A stretch of DNA of 64,000 bases from Rhodococcus globerulus NBRC 14531 (GTDB lineage: Bacteria; Actinomycetota; Actinomycetes; Mycobacteriales; Mycobacteriaceae): NCBI RefSeq assembly GCF_001894805.1, contig NZ_BCWX01000001.1, forward strand, positions 1,798,001 to 1,862,000, read 5' to 3'. A program made the translations under genes and the position numbers. Under the pieces are notes generated by a model. That model was given only the letters and a program-made list of their open reading frames with translations. It was not told where the DNA came from and made no database searches. Positions 33,794 to 41,561 of this stretch are shown in pieces (position 1 is the stretch's first letter; each line of letters opens with the position of its first letter).

Positions 33794-34936
33794 ATGGTCG
33801 TAACGAAGGTGTCCCGGGCGGAGTGTGTGGACGACGCGGATCGCGCTGGTGTCGAAACTGTGCGCTTCTACGACAACCCCGAGGCGATTCGCGGGGACTG
33901 GGAGCGTTTGGCTGCCCGTGTCGGGACTCGAATGTCGTCGCGGTTCCTGTACGCAGTCGGCGCTCACGAAACCGACGGCAAAGGCTCATTCCTCCTGGTC
34001 GCGGTGTACCGGGGAGCAGAGATGGTAGCGCTGGCACCCTTTGCGGTTCGTCGCATGCTCACTGTCGAGGTGGTTCGCCTTCTCGGGCATGGGCGCGGCG
34101 TGGTCGGCGAGATCCTTGCCGCCGACGCCGATGCCGCTCGGGTCCTCTGGCGAGCGGTCGCTGCCCGGGGACTGGTGCTGCACGCCGATCTTGTTGTCGG
34201 TTCGGACATTGCGGTCAGTGCACTGTTGGACGATCCGCGATGGAACTGTGCTGTGCGAGTACGGGATACCAATCTCTCCGTGGATTCGCCGGAAGGTACT
34301 GTCCCCGTGGATATTCGGAGCGCGCGTTCGTTGAAGCGGCTACGTTCCTATCGGGCGGCACTCACTCGATCCGGGTCTTCACTGGAATTCGAGCAGTTGA
34401 CGACTCCGGCCGATGTGGACCGGCGATGGTCCGACATGTGCACGGTTGCTGCAATCGGAACGTCAGGGCGCGACCGCGTGAACTTCCTGGCACCCCCGAA
34501 CGAGGCGTTTGTGTACCGATTCCTCCGGAGAGAAGCAGAACTCGGACGCCTCGTCATCGTCGGGTTGGTCATCGACGGGGTGTGGTGTGCCCACGATGTT
34601 TCCGTTCGGACCGGTAGCCGGCTCGAAGGATGGGTCACGCATTACCGACCTGAATGTGCCCGGACTCAACCCGGACATCAAATGATGGAATGGCTTGTCG
34701 CGCACAGCAACGAACTTGCCGTCGACGAACTCGACATGGGAATCGGTCCCACTGACCTGAAATCGGTGTGGGCGAACAACCGCACACCGGTCGTGACCAT
34801 CACCGGTGTGCGGTCGGGCAGAATCGGTTCGCGGGCAATCGTTCGCGCAATCGAGACCTGGGAATCGGGAACGTGGGTCAGCCGCTCGAGAAATCTGCGG
34901 GACAAGGCTCGGTCTGCTTGGCGCCGCGTGCGCTAA
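33794..34936 (+). CDS. GNAT/BioF2-like acetyltransferase (CelD/FemAB-like)
   Basis: A 380-residue soluble protein with the BioF2-like acetyltransferase fold. SLKRLRSYRAALTRSG starts the second domain (about residue 180), then FVYRFLRREAELGRLVIVGLVIDGVWCAHDVSVRTGSRLEGWVTHYRPECARTQPGHQMMEWLV and the closing DMGIGPTDLKSVWANN. Such proteins often act in envelope polysaccharide or lipid modification (family knowledge). The substrate is unknown. It stands alone, with no operon partner. Confidence 0.8.
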   Translation: MVVTKVSRAECVDDADRAGVETVRFYDNPEAIRGDWERLAARVGTRMSSRFLYAVGAHETDGKGSFLLVAVYRGAEMVALAPFAVRRMLTVEVVRLLGHGRGVVGEILAADADAARVLWRAVAARGLVLHADLVVGSDIAVSALLDDPRWNCAVRVRDTNLSVDSPEGTVPVDIRSARSLKRLRSYRAALTRSGSSLEFEQLTTPADVDRRWSDMCTVAAIGTSGRDRVNFLAPPNEAFVYRFLRREAELGRLVIVGLVIDGVWCAHDVSVRTGSRLEGWVTHYRPECARTQPGHQMMEWLVAHSNELAVDELDMGIGPTDLKSVWANNRTPVVTITGVRSGRIGSRAIVRAIETWESGTWVSRSRNLRDKARSAWRRVR

Positions 34937-34965
34937 TCCAGACGCCGTCGGCGTTAGCCGTTCGA

Positions 34966-36216
34966 TCAGGCAGGCGGTAACCACGTCCTCGTTGCCGTGA
35001 CCAGTGCGGAAACTCCGATGGTCAGTGTCGGTTCGATAACCGGCGCGTAATGCGGAGAGTGGTTCGACGGCACGGTCCGGAGGGCAGGGTCGCTCATGTC
35101 GCCAGTCGTGAACAGCGACGGGTCGGTACCGCCGAGCAGCCAGTACGACAGTTGTGCGCCCGAACTCGTCGCGAGGATGCCGACATCCTCGCTACCGGCG
35201 CCTGCCCCCGGATCGAGAATATTGTCCTCGCCCAACCATGAGGCAAACGCGTCGAGGGTTTTGCCCAGAGCAGCCGGATCATTCACGACGATGGGGAAGC
35301 GTTCGATCTCGGTGATAGTCGGTTCTTCCGGGGCGCCGGCCGTTGCGGCTTCGCCTCTGACGATGCGGTCAACGCTGCTCAGAATGCGCTCCCGGACGGC
35401 AGAGTCGTAGCTGCGGATGTTCAACTGCAGTTCGGCTTCGCCGGGTATGACATTGGCTGCGTCGCCGGCGTGGATCGACCCGACCGTGAGCACTGCGATC
35501 GCCGTGCTCGGTACCTCGCGGGAGACAATTGTCTGCAGGCGCAGAACGGTTTCCGCTGCCATCACCACGGGGTCGACGGAGTTCTCCGGCATGGATCCGT
35601 GAGCGCCTTTGCCGACGAGTCGCACGCGCAGCGAGTCGGAACCTGCATACGAGGGGCCTGCGTGGCCGGCGATCTTTCCGGCAGGCAACGGAGCTACGTG
35701 TTGCCCGAGAACAACGTCGGGCTTGGGGACCTTGTCGAACAATCCGTCGTCGACCATGGCTTGGGAGCCGGCGCCGAGTTCTTCGGCGGGTTGGAAGACG
35801 AGTAGTAGGGTGCCAGACCAACTGGCCGTGTCCGTGGAGAGGATCTGGGCGGCCCCCAACAGGCATGTCGTGTGGAGGTCGTGGCCGCATGCATGAGCCA
35901 CCGGAACGGTTTTCCCGTTCTGATCGGTCGCGGTGACGGTGCTGGCGTAATCCAGTCCGGTGTCTTCCTTGACCGGAAGTGCGTCCATGTCGGCACGCAG
36001 GAGTGCCGTTGGTCCTGGGCCGTTCTTCAGGACACCGACTACTCCTGTTTTTCCGATGCCCGTGGTGACGTCGAAACCGAGTGAGGTCAGGCGCGTGGCA
36101 ACTATTTCGGCGGTGCGATGCTCTTGGAAGCCGAGTTCCGGGTGACTGTGGAGGTCCTTGTACAGGTCGGCCAGCGTCGGATCTACGGTGATGTTCTCGT
36201 GCGCAGCGTGTGGCAT
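34966..36216 (-). CDS. M20 family amidohydrolase/peptidase
   Basis: A 416-residue zinc amidohydrolase of the hippurate hydrolase/IAA-amino-acid hydrolase type. Metal-site motifs are LLRADMDALPVKED, HACGHDLHTTCLLGAA and the Glu pair in PAEELGAGS; the dimerisation domain inserts at about residues 190-300. It should remove N-acyl groups from amino acids or related amides. GAGAGGA precedes the ATG, and a 12-bp palindrome, TCTCGATCGAGA (36225-36236), overlaps this region. Confidence 0.92.
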   Translation of the reverse strand: MPHAAHENITVDPTLADLYKDLHSHPELGFQEHRTAEIVATRLTSLGFDVTTGIGKTGVVGVLKNGPGPTALLRADMDALPVKEDTGLDYASTVTATDQNGKTVPVAHACGHDLHTTCLLGAAQILSTDTASWSGTLLLVFQPAEELGAGSQAMVDDGLFDKVPKPDVVLGQHVAPLPAGKIAGHAGPSYAGSDSLRVRLVGKGAHGSMPENSVDPVVMAAETVLRLQTIVSREVPSTAIAVLTVGSIHAGDAANVIPGEAELQLNIRSYDSAVRERILSSVDRIVRGEAATAGAPEEPTITEIERFPIVVNDPAALGKTLDAFASWLGEDNILDPGAGAGSEDVGILATSSGAQLSYWLLGGTDPSLFTTGDMSDPALRTVPSNHSPHYAPVIEPTLTIGVSALVTATRTWLPPA

Positions 36217-36350
36217 GAGAGTCCTCTCGATCGAGAAAAGCAGACTAATCGGACGATTTTCACGCTAACAGTGTTCAGGCACTCGGGCGCCGAACGTTAC
36301 CCGAATGAGTTGATGGACTTCAGCACCGCAAAGTGGGGAGTGCCGGCTAC

Positions 36351-36962
36351 TCAGGCCGGCGCGTAGAAGACATCGACAACAATTTGACCGGGCGATTCCA
36401 TTCCGGTTGCCTGGAACTCGGGGCGCCCTGCAGCAGTGCCGACAAAAGACTGAACGATCTCACCGCTCACCAGTGCGGTCTCGACGCTCGAAATGGTGCC
36501 GCCAGACGTTTCGATCGGTGGAAATTGTTGTAGCGCAGTAGCTCCCATGATATCGATCTGAAGGATCGATGAGCCGTTCACGTCGACCACGTGATTGTCG
36601 CCGCCGCGAATCGCTTCGCTGACATACTCCACTTTCCATGTCACAGTGCCGGTTCCACTGAGGTGATACGTCACCCGCGAACGGTCGTCAAGGTGCTCGA
36701 TGGCAACGGCGGTGACCTCGGCGATGGGCAGCGGTGCGTTTGTTTCAGTTCCAGGAACGACGAGACTGGGTGGCGCCTTTGGTGGAGGGCTGCCGATTCT
36801 CATTGTTCCAGCCTGCGCAACTGAACCTTCGACGGTTGAATATGTCGGCCGCGAATGGGAGTCGGAACCTGGTTGCGGAGATTCGGATTGGCTTTGGCAA
36901 CCAGTAAGTGTCGCGGCGGACAAGAGTGCTCCGCAGCACGCAACGAGATATCGGTGCCGCAT
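36351..36962 (-). CDS. putative lipoprotein, AMIN-like domain
   Basis: A 203-residue exported protein with signal sequence and lipobox LTGC (Cys22), then a Ser/Pro-rich linker to about residue 70. A beta-rich domain (VTYHLSGTGTVTWKVEYV, ILQIDIMGATALQQFPP, GQIVVDVFY) resembles the AMIN-like lipoprotein family of actinobacteria. The function is unknown; a role at the cell wall is plausible. It is separated from the M20 gene by 134 bases. Confidence 0.8.
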   Translation of the reverse strand: MRHRYLVACCGALLSAATLTGCQSQSESPQPGSDSHSRPTYSTVEGSVAQAGTMRIGSPPPKAPPSLVVPGTETNAPLPIAEVTAVAIEHLDDRSRVTYHLSGTGTVTWKVEYVSEAIRGGDNHVVDVNGSSILQIDIMGATALQQFPPIETSGGTISSVETALVSGEIVQSFVGTAAGRPEFQATGMESPGQIVVDVFYAPA

Positions 36963-37065
36963 GAGGGAAACTTATCGGCTCCGTGGATGACGCGTACGCG
37001 GATTGCGAATTTCGGTGGCGTTGGTGCCCGAGACGTTGGTGCCGGATGTTGGTAATGGATGTCCG

Positions 37066-37668
37066 TCAGGTGAGACCGACCCGGGGTACGAATCTGCCGA
37101 CAGTGCGGCTGTAGGTGCGGTAGGTGTCGCTGTGGCGGTCGCGGAGGTAGGGCTCTTCGACGACACGCACTTGCAGTTCTATTGTGGCGAGCAGCAGCGC
37201 GAAGCCGATAAGCGCGAGTGGGTTCGGTGTGAGGAGCGTGATGCCGGCAGCGAAGACGAGCATGGCGGTGAAGATGGGATTGCGGACGAGGCCGAAGACC
37301 CCGGTACGGACGAGATCGGTTGTCTCGGTGGGATCGACGCCGATGCGCCAGGATTCACCCATCTGGTTCTGTGCGTAGAGCGTGCCGACGATTCCGGCCA
37401 GCGCGAGCGCGATCCCCATCGTCTGGACAGCCGGAGTGGTGAGTACGCCGATCGGGTGCAGCACTGCGGCGAGTTGCAGTGCGGGTGCAACGACGCCAAG
37501 GGCTATCGCGACGACGAATCCGGTGCCGGCGATCCATTCCAGCGAGCCGAGTCGTCCGGTGACGCCGCGGAATCCGGTCGAGCCGGTCCGTTGGTACTGC
37601 AGCGCGCTGCGCCAGCCGAAACCGAGGACCCCGAACAGGGCGTAGAACACGAGCGCGGTCACAGCCAT
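37066..37668 (-). CDS. isoprenylcysteine carboxylmethyltransferase-like membrane protein
   Basis: A 200-residue membrane protein with about five hydrophobic segments. The ICMT/PEMT-type core is GESWRIGVDPTETTDLVRTGVFGLVRNPIFTAMLV followed by VVEEPYLRDRHSDTYRTYSRTVGRFVP, the S-adenosylmethionine-binding pattern of small membrane methyltransferases. ATG 37668 has GAGGAAAG upstream. It follows the CDF gene by 30 bases and probably belongs to the same metal-inducible unit. The substrate is unknown. Confidence 0.85.
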   Translation of the reverse strand: MAVTALVFYALFGVLGFGWRSALQYQRTGSTGFRGVTGRLGSLEWIAGTGFVVAIALGVVAPALQLAAVLHPIGVLTTPAVQTMGIALALAGIVGTLYAQNQMGESWRIGVDPTETTDLVRTGVFGLVRNPIFTAMLVFAAGITLLTPNPLALIGFALLLATIELQVRVVEEPYLRDRHSDTYRTYSRTVGRFVPRVGLT

Positions 37669-37698
37669 CTCAGATCTTTCCTCATTTGTGGTGTGTGG

Positions 37699-38391
37699 TC
37701 AGTCGCAGCAGTCGCGGCCCGCTGCTGACTTCATGGTTGTTGTCGGCGTGGGGCAGCAGGTATCGCCTTTCCAGGCGTTGAGGCCTTCTTTGACTGCGAG
37801 AACGGCGATCACGAGGCCGGCGACAGGGTCGGCCCACGACCAGCCGAACAGGCTGTTGAGAAGAAGCCCCGCAAGCAGGACCGCAGACAGGTAGGTGCAG
37901 AGCAGGGTCTGCTTGGAGTCGGCGACCGCCGAGAGTGACCCGAGCTCACGGCCGGCGCGGCGCTGCGCGTAGGACAGCACCGGCATGATCGCGAGACTGG
38001 CTGCAGCCAAACCGATCCCGATCGGGGAGTGCTGCGCTTCGCCGAATCCTGTCAGGGCCCGGACGGCGTCGACGGTGACATAGGTGGCGAGAGCGAAGAA
38101 GGAGAACGCGATGATCCGTAGCGCGACCTTCTCCCGCGCTTCGGGGTTGCGGCCGGCGAACTGCCAGGCAACCGCGGCGGCAGAGGACACCTCGATCACC
38201 GAGTCCAGTCCGAACCCGATGAGCGCGGTCGACGACACGCGCGTTCCCTCGGTGAGAGCTATTGCCGCCTCGATCACGTTGTAGGTGATCGTCGCCGCGA
38301 CAAACCACCGAATCCGCCGCGACAGCAAAGCCTTTCGGTGGGGCGGCAGTATCGCTGAGGTCCGGGACGGCATGCCTAGCGGGGTCTCCAT
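37699..38391 (-). CDS. cation diffusion facilitator (CDF) family efflux protein
   Basis: A 230-residue membrane protein with about six hydrophobic segments. The metal site is of the CDF type (NVIEAAIAL, GFGLDSVIEVSSA and SKQTLLCTYLS, which resembles the second metal-ligand helix). The C terminus ends in two Cys pairs (DTCCPTP and RDCCD), likely metal-binding. The ATG at 38391 overlaps the stop of the upstream metal sensor by one base; the open frame continues upstream but would overlap that gene. It probably exports Cd, Pb or Zn (inference from the sensor). Confidence 0.87.
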   Translation of the reverse strand: METPLGMPSRTSAILPPHRKALLSRRIRWFVAATITYNVIEAAIALTEGTRVSSTALIGFGLDSVIEVSSAAAVAWQFAGRNPEAREKVALRIIAFSFFALATYVTVDAVRALTGFGEAQHSPIGIGLAAASLAIMPVLSYAQRRAGRELGSLSAVADSKQTLLCTYLSAVLLAGLLLNSLFGWSWADPVAGLVIAVLAVKEGLNAWKGDTCCPTPTTTMKSAAGRDCCD

Positions 38392-38720
38392 CAGCAGCAG
38401 TCTTCGGTCTCGGAGGCTGGACAGCAGTCCGGGTCGACGGCCAGGACCAAGCCCACGAGGTCGTCGAGCGCTCTGCCGATGCGTGGGTCGGCTAGCTCGT
38501 AGCGGCTGCGTCTGCCCTCCGGGATGGCGACGACCAGGCCGCATCCGCGCAAACACGCCAGATGGTTGGACAGAATCTGGCGCGACACCCCGATCTTTTC
38601 CGCCAGCTCGGACGGGTAACCCGGAGTAGTGCGCAGGCTCAACAAGATCTGGGTGCGCGTCGAATCCGATAGGGCGTAACCGAACCTCGACAGGGCATCG
38701 GCGTGGATTGCGGTCTTCAC
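38391..38720 (-). CDS. ArsR-family metal sensor, CmtR-like
   Basis: A 109-residue winged-helix repressor. The recognition helix is SRQILSNHLACLRGCG, containing Cys56 and Cys60, the pair that binds Cd or Pb in mycobacterial CmtR. The third ligand of CmtR lies in its C-terminal tail, and here that tail has CC (99-100) and CC (108-109). It should therefore de-repress in Cd/Pb (family knowledge plus inference). A candidate operator lies just upstream. It is the first gene of a three-gene unit with the CDF and ICMT-like genes. Confidence 0.9.
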   Translation of the reverse strand: MKTAIHADALSRFGYALSDSTRTQILLSLRTTPGYPSELAEKIGVSRQILSNHLACLRGCGLVVAIPEGRRSRYELADPRIGRALDDLVGLVLAVDPDCCPASETEDCC

Positions 38721-38731
38721 CCTTTCAATAG

Positions 38732-38747
38732 TACAGATGGTTCTGTA
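38732..38747 (-). promoter_or_regulatory. candidate CmtR-type operator/promoter
   Basis: TACAGA-TGGT-TCTGTA is a perfect 6-bp inverted repeat with a 4-base centre, 12 bases upstream of the sensor start. It overlaps a minus-strand -10-like TACTAT (complement of 38728-38733), so a bound repressor would block the promoter. Confidence 0.6.
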
Positions 38748-38818
38748 TTCAGAAAAGGCTGTATCTGTTTGGTTTCAGTAAGCGAGGGTAGAGGTGTGCT
38801 TGCGGATTTCGTCTTGCC

Positions 38819-39052
38819 ATGGCGAGTGGGCGGCCGAGGTTGACTGACACCTGGCGAGTCCCGTATGAGCTACGTCATAGCGCGGCAACGTTGGCGATCA
38901 AGTCCGCTGCGAAAGTCACAGTTGTTCAAGGGATTGCTGGGCATAAGAGCGCAATGCTGAGATTCGACCGATGTGGACGACTGTTTCCCGATGAAGTTGA
39001 TGCATCGGCTACTCGACATGATGAAGATCGGATCAAGGCTTTAGCGGACTGA
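38819..39052 (+). pseudogene. tyrosine-recombinase (phage integrase) C-terminal remnant
   Basis: A 77-codon frame that matches only the end of a site-specific recombinase: YELRHSAATLAIKSAAKVTVVQGIAGHKSAMLRFDRCGRLFPDEVDA. The RHSAA box (catalytic Arg and His) and GHKSA are there, but the active-site Tyr that should sit in DRYG is Cys (DRCG), and the N-terminal two-thirds are missing. It is a dead fragment of an integrative element, close to a tRNA gene and a metal-resistance cassette. Confidence 0.8.
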
Positions 39053-39095
39053 ATCGAATTTCTCGATGTACTGCGAACTGAGGTCTTGGAACCCC

Positions 39096-39147
39096 ATTGG
39101 GATATCAGATTGGGATATCAGATTGGGATATCAGATTGGGAGATAAG
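39096..39147 (+). repeat. 13-bp tandem repeat next to the tRNA
   Basis: Three exact copies of ATTGGGATATCAG (39096-39108, 39109-39121, 39122-39134) and a fourth degenerate copy (39135-39147). The unit matches 11 of 13 bases of the adjacent tRNA gene read on the plus strand (39237-39249, ATTGGGATACGAG). It lies downstream of the tRNA 3' end. No spacers are present, so it is not a CRISPR. Confidence 0.9.
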
Positions 39148-39178
39148 ACTGAAATTCGCGCTAGCCCGCACCTTTCGG

Positions 39179-39252
39179 TGCCCTCGGTGAGACTCGAACT
39201 CACACTGGACGGGTTTTGAATCCGTTTCCTCTGCCAATTGGGATACGAGGGC
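39179..39252 (-). tRNA. tRNA with anticodon CAA (tRNA-Leu by anticodon)
   Basis: A 74-base cloverleaf on the minus strand. The acceptor stem GCCCTCG/CGAGGGC and the T stem GTGAG/CTCAC with loop TTCGAGT pair perfectly. The anticodon loop TTCAAAA gives CAA. The D stem has one C-A mismatch and the anticodon stem one A-C mismatch. The variable loop is only 5 bases, so this is a type I tRNA, whereas bacterial tRNA-Leu is normally type II with a long variable arm. The discriminator is A; CCA is not fully encoded. Confidence 0.85.
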
Positions 39253-39359
39253 TTGTTGCGATGACTACATTAGAAGATGCGATTCGAATGTCAAACACCG
39301 GTACCCTCTAAATGTTCGCGCCTCGTGTCGGGGCGGTTCGATCGAGGAGGGTGGTGGCC

Positions 39360-39977
39360 ATGAATTCGCTAGAGCTGCAAGGCAATCAGAGCAAATCACG
39401 TCGAGTTGTTGTTGCCGAGGACGAAGCGTTGATCCGGATGGATCTGGTCGAGATGCTCCGCGAAGAGGGCTACGACGTTGTCGGCGAGGCCGGCGACGGT
39501 CAGGTTGCGGTCGAACTTGCGGAGGAACTCAAGCCCGATCTTGTGATCATGGACGTGAAAATGCCCAGGCGCGACGGTATTGATGCCGCTTCGGAGATTG
39601 CGGCGAAGCGAATTGCTCCTGTGGTCATTCTCACAGCGTTCAGTCAGCGTGAATTGGTGGAGCGAGCGCGGGACGCGGGCGCCATGGCATATCTGGTCAA
39701 ACCTTTCTCGATTTCCGATCTTGTGCCGGCCGTTGAATTGGCCGTCAGCAGGTTTCGTGAGGTTACTGCGCTGGAACGGGAAGTCGCGGATCTGTCCGAC
39801 CGCTTGGAGGCGCGCAAGCTGATCGAGCGGGCGAAGAGTGTGTTGATGGTGCGCCAGGCACTCACCGAACCAGAGGCGTTCAAATGGATCCAGCGCGCTG
39901 CCATGGACCGCCGCTCCACGATGAAGGCCGTCGCCCTGGTCGTGATCGAGACCTTGGGCGGTGAACCTGACGCCTGA
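39360..39977 (+). CDS. pdtaR: response regulator with ANTAR domain, PdtaR-like
   Basis: A 205-residue regulator, the same length as mycobacterial PdtaR as I recall it. The receiver domain has the acidic pocket (EDEALIRMD), the phospho-acceptor in DLVIMDVKMPRRDG, and the conserved Thr and Lys (VILTAFSQ, YLVKPFS). The C-terminal ANTAR domain (LEARKLIERAKSVLMVRQALTEPEAFKWIQRAAMDRRSTMKAVA) binds nascent RNA hairpins to act as an antiterminator. ATG 39360 follows GAGGAGGG. The partner kinase PdtaS is not in the window. Confidence 0.95.
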   Translation: MNSLELQGNQSKSRRVVVAEDEALIRMDLVEMLREEGYDVVGEAGDGQVAVELAEELKPDLVIMDVKMPRRDGIDAASEIAAKRIAPVVILTAFSQRELVERARDAGAMAYLVKPFSISDLVPAVELAVSRFREVTALEREVADLSDRLEARKLIERAKSVLMVRQALTEPEAFKWIQRAAMDRRSTMKAVALVVIETLGGEPDA

Positions 39978-40170
39978 GCCCGGTGCGCTCGGTGGTGCCG
40001 ATTAAACCGCGCATTCGGCACGGTTGTGTAAATTGTCGAGGCCATCAGGTAACAGTCAGGTCACAGGGCTTTCTTGTCGGATCGCGATACGGTTTCGAGG
40101 TCTAGCGTCTTTTCCCACAGCGAGCGTCGTTTCGGTTGACGCGAGCACCGGCTGATCTAAGGAGCGTGGG

Positions 40171-41499
40171 ATGGCTAGACGAACACTTGTGCGCACTGCC
40201 GCAGTTCTCGGCGTTGCAGCATTGGCATTGGCAGGCTGTAGCTCGGACGACTCCGACAGTTCGTCATCGGGCACCACCACGTCCGGCTCAGCAGCGGCAA
40301 CAACCGTCTCGACGGATTGCACGCCGCAACAGGCCACGGCAGGCACTACACCGTCCACCGACCCTCTGCGCATCGGAACCTTGTTGCCGGACACGGGAAG
40401 TCTGTCCTTCCTGGGCCCGCCGATGGTTGCCGGTACGCAACTCGGCGTCAACGACGTCAACGCAGCGGGAGGTGTACTCGGACAGCCAGTCCAGTTGATC
40501 CCCGGCGATTCCGGCGATACGACCACGGACACGGCCAACACCACGGTTGACCGCGAATTGGCGGCAGGCACCCAGGTGATTGTCGGTGCGGCGTCGTCGT
40601 CCGTGTCATTGAAGGTGATCGACAAGATCGCAAGTGCGGGCGTCGTCATGTTCTCCCCGGCCAATACCTCCGACCAGTTTGTCTGCTACCCCGACAAGGG
40701 GATGTACTTCCGCACCGCTCCCACGGACGTACTGCAGGCTCAAGCAGTCGCACAGCTCATTTCAGACGACGGTGGACAGCGCGTAGCCATCCTGGCTATG
40801 AACGACCCCTACGGCACGGGTCTGGCCGACAACATCCAGAAGAATCTGATCGACTCCGGCGTTCCGTCGGATCAGGTCGAGAAGATCATCTACGACCCCA
40901 ACGCGCAGTCGTTCAACTCCGAGGTCGATCAGATCAAGAACTTCAATCCGGACGCCGTCGCGTTGGTGGGCTTCGAGGAATCAGCGAAGATCATCACCCG
41001 CATGCACGAGGTGGGCATCGGACCGTCCGACGGAATGGCGCTGTACGGCGTCGACGGCAACATGGGTAACGCACTCGGTGAAGCCGTTGCGACGCCGCTG
41101 CTCGACACCATGCAGGGCACTACGCCACTGACGGATGTGGGAGCCGCGTTCCAGGATCGGCTGAAGGCTGTCAACAGCGCTTTGATCGACTTCAACTACG
41201 CGGGTGAGTCTTACGACGCCGTGGTGATCTCGGCCCTCGCGGCGGAGCAGGCAAAGTCGACGGCAGGCGTCGATATCGCCGCCAACATCAACAGCGTCAC
41301 CGAGGGCGGCACCAAGTGCACGTCGTACGCGGAGTGCCTACCGCTCGTGAAGGCGGGAACCGACATCGACTACGACGGCATCACCGGTGAACTCGACTTC
41401 AACGACTCGGGCGAGCCGTCCATCGGTTCGTACGGCAAGTTGGTGTTCGGACCTACGAACACACTGACAACCGAAGGGTTTGTGGTCGTCGGTAAATAG
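40171..41499 (+). CDS. livK: ABC transporter substrate-binding lipoprotein, branched-chain amino-acid type
   Basis: A 442-residue exported lipoprotein with lipobox LALAGC (Cys about residue 23), a Ser/Thr-rich linker, then a type I periplasmic-binding domain (RIGTLLPDTGSLSFLGPPMVAGTQLGVNDVNAAGG; VIVGAASSSVSLKVIDKIASAGVVMFSPANTSD). It should feed the LivHMGF permease encoded convergently at 41562-45731. Branched-chain amino acids or small amides are typical ligands; the actual one is unknown. A promoter may lie in 39978-40170, where TAAATT is present, about 110 bases before the start. Confidence 0.92.
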   Translation: MARRTLVRTAAVLGVAALALAGCSSDDSDSSSSGTTTSGSAAATTVSTDCTPQQATAGTTPSTDPLRIGTLLPDTGSLSFLGPPMVAGTQLGVNDVNAAGGVLGQPVQLIPGDSGDTTTDTANTTVDRELAAGTQVIVGAASSSVSLKVIDKIASAGVVMFSPANTSDQFVCYPDKGMYFRTAPTDVLQAQAVAQLISDDGGQRVAILAMNDPYGTGLADNIQKNLIDSGVPSDQVEKIIYDPNAQSFNSEVDQIKNFNPDAVALVGFEESAKIITRMHEVGIGPSDGMALYGVDGNMGNALGEAVATPLLDTMQGTTPLTDVGAAFQDRLKAVNSALIDFNYAGESYDAVVISALAAEQAKSTAGVDIAANINSVTEGGTKCTSYAECLPLVKAGTDIDYDGITGELDFNDSGEPSIGSYGKLVFGPTNTLTTEGFVVVGK

Positions 41500-41513
41500 C
41501 AGATCAACACACG

Positions 41514-41553
41514 AAGGTGGGCCAGGGTCTCGAAGACCCTGGCCCACCTTTTC
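41514..41553. terminator. bidirectional terminator between livK and livF
   Basis: A perfect 17-bp stem (41514-41530 with 41534-41550) has a 3-base loop, with AAGG at one end and CCTTTT at the other. It serves livK on the plus strand and the livHMGF operon on the minus strand. Confidence 0.93.
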
Positions 41554-41561
41554 TGTCGTGG

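Noticed and set aside
39096-39147. CRISPR array
   Set aside because: The repeats are 13 bp, directly abutting, with no spacers and no cas genes.
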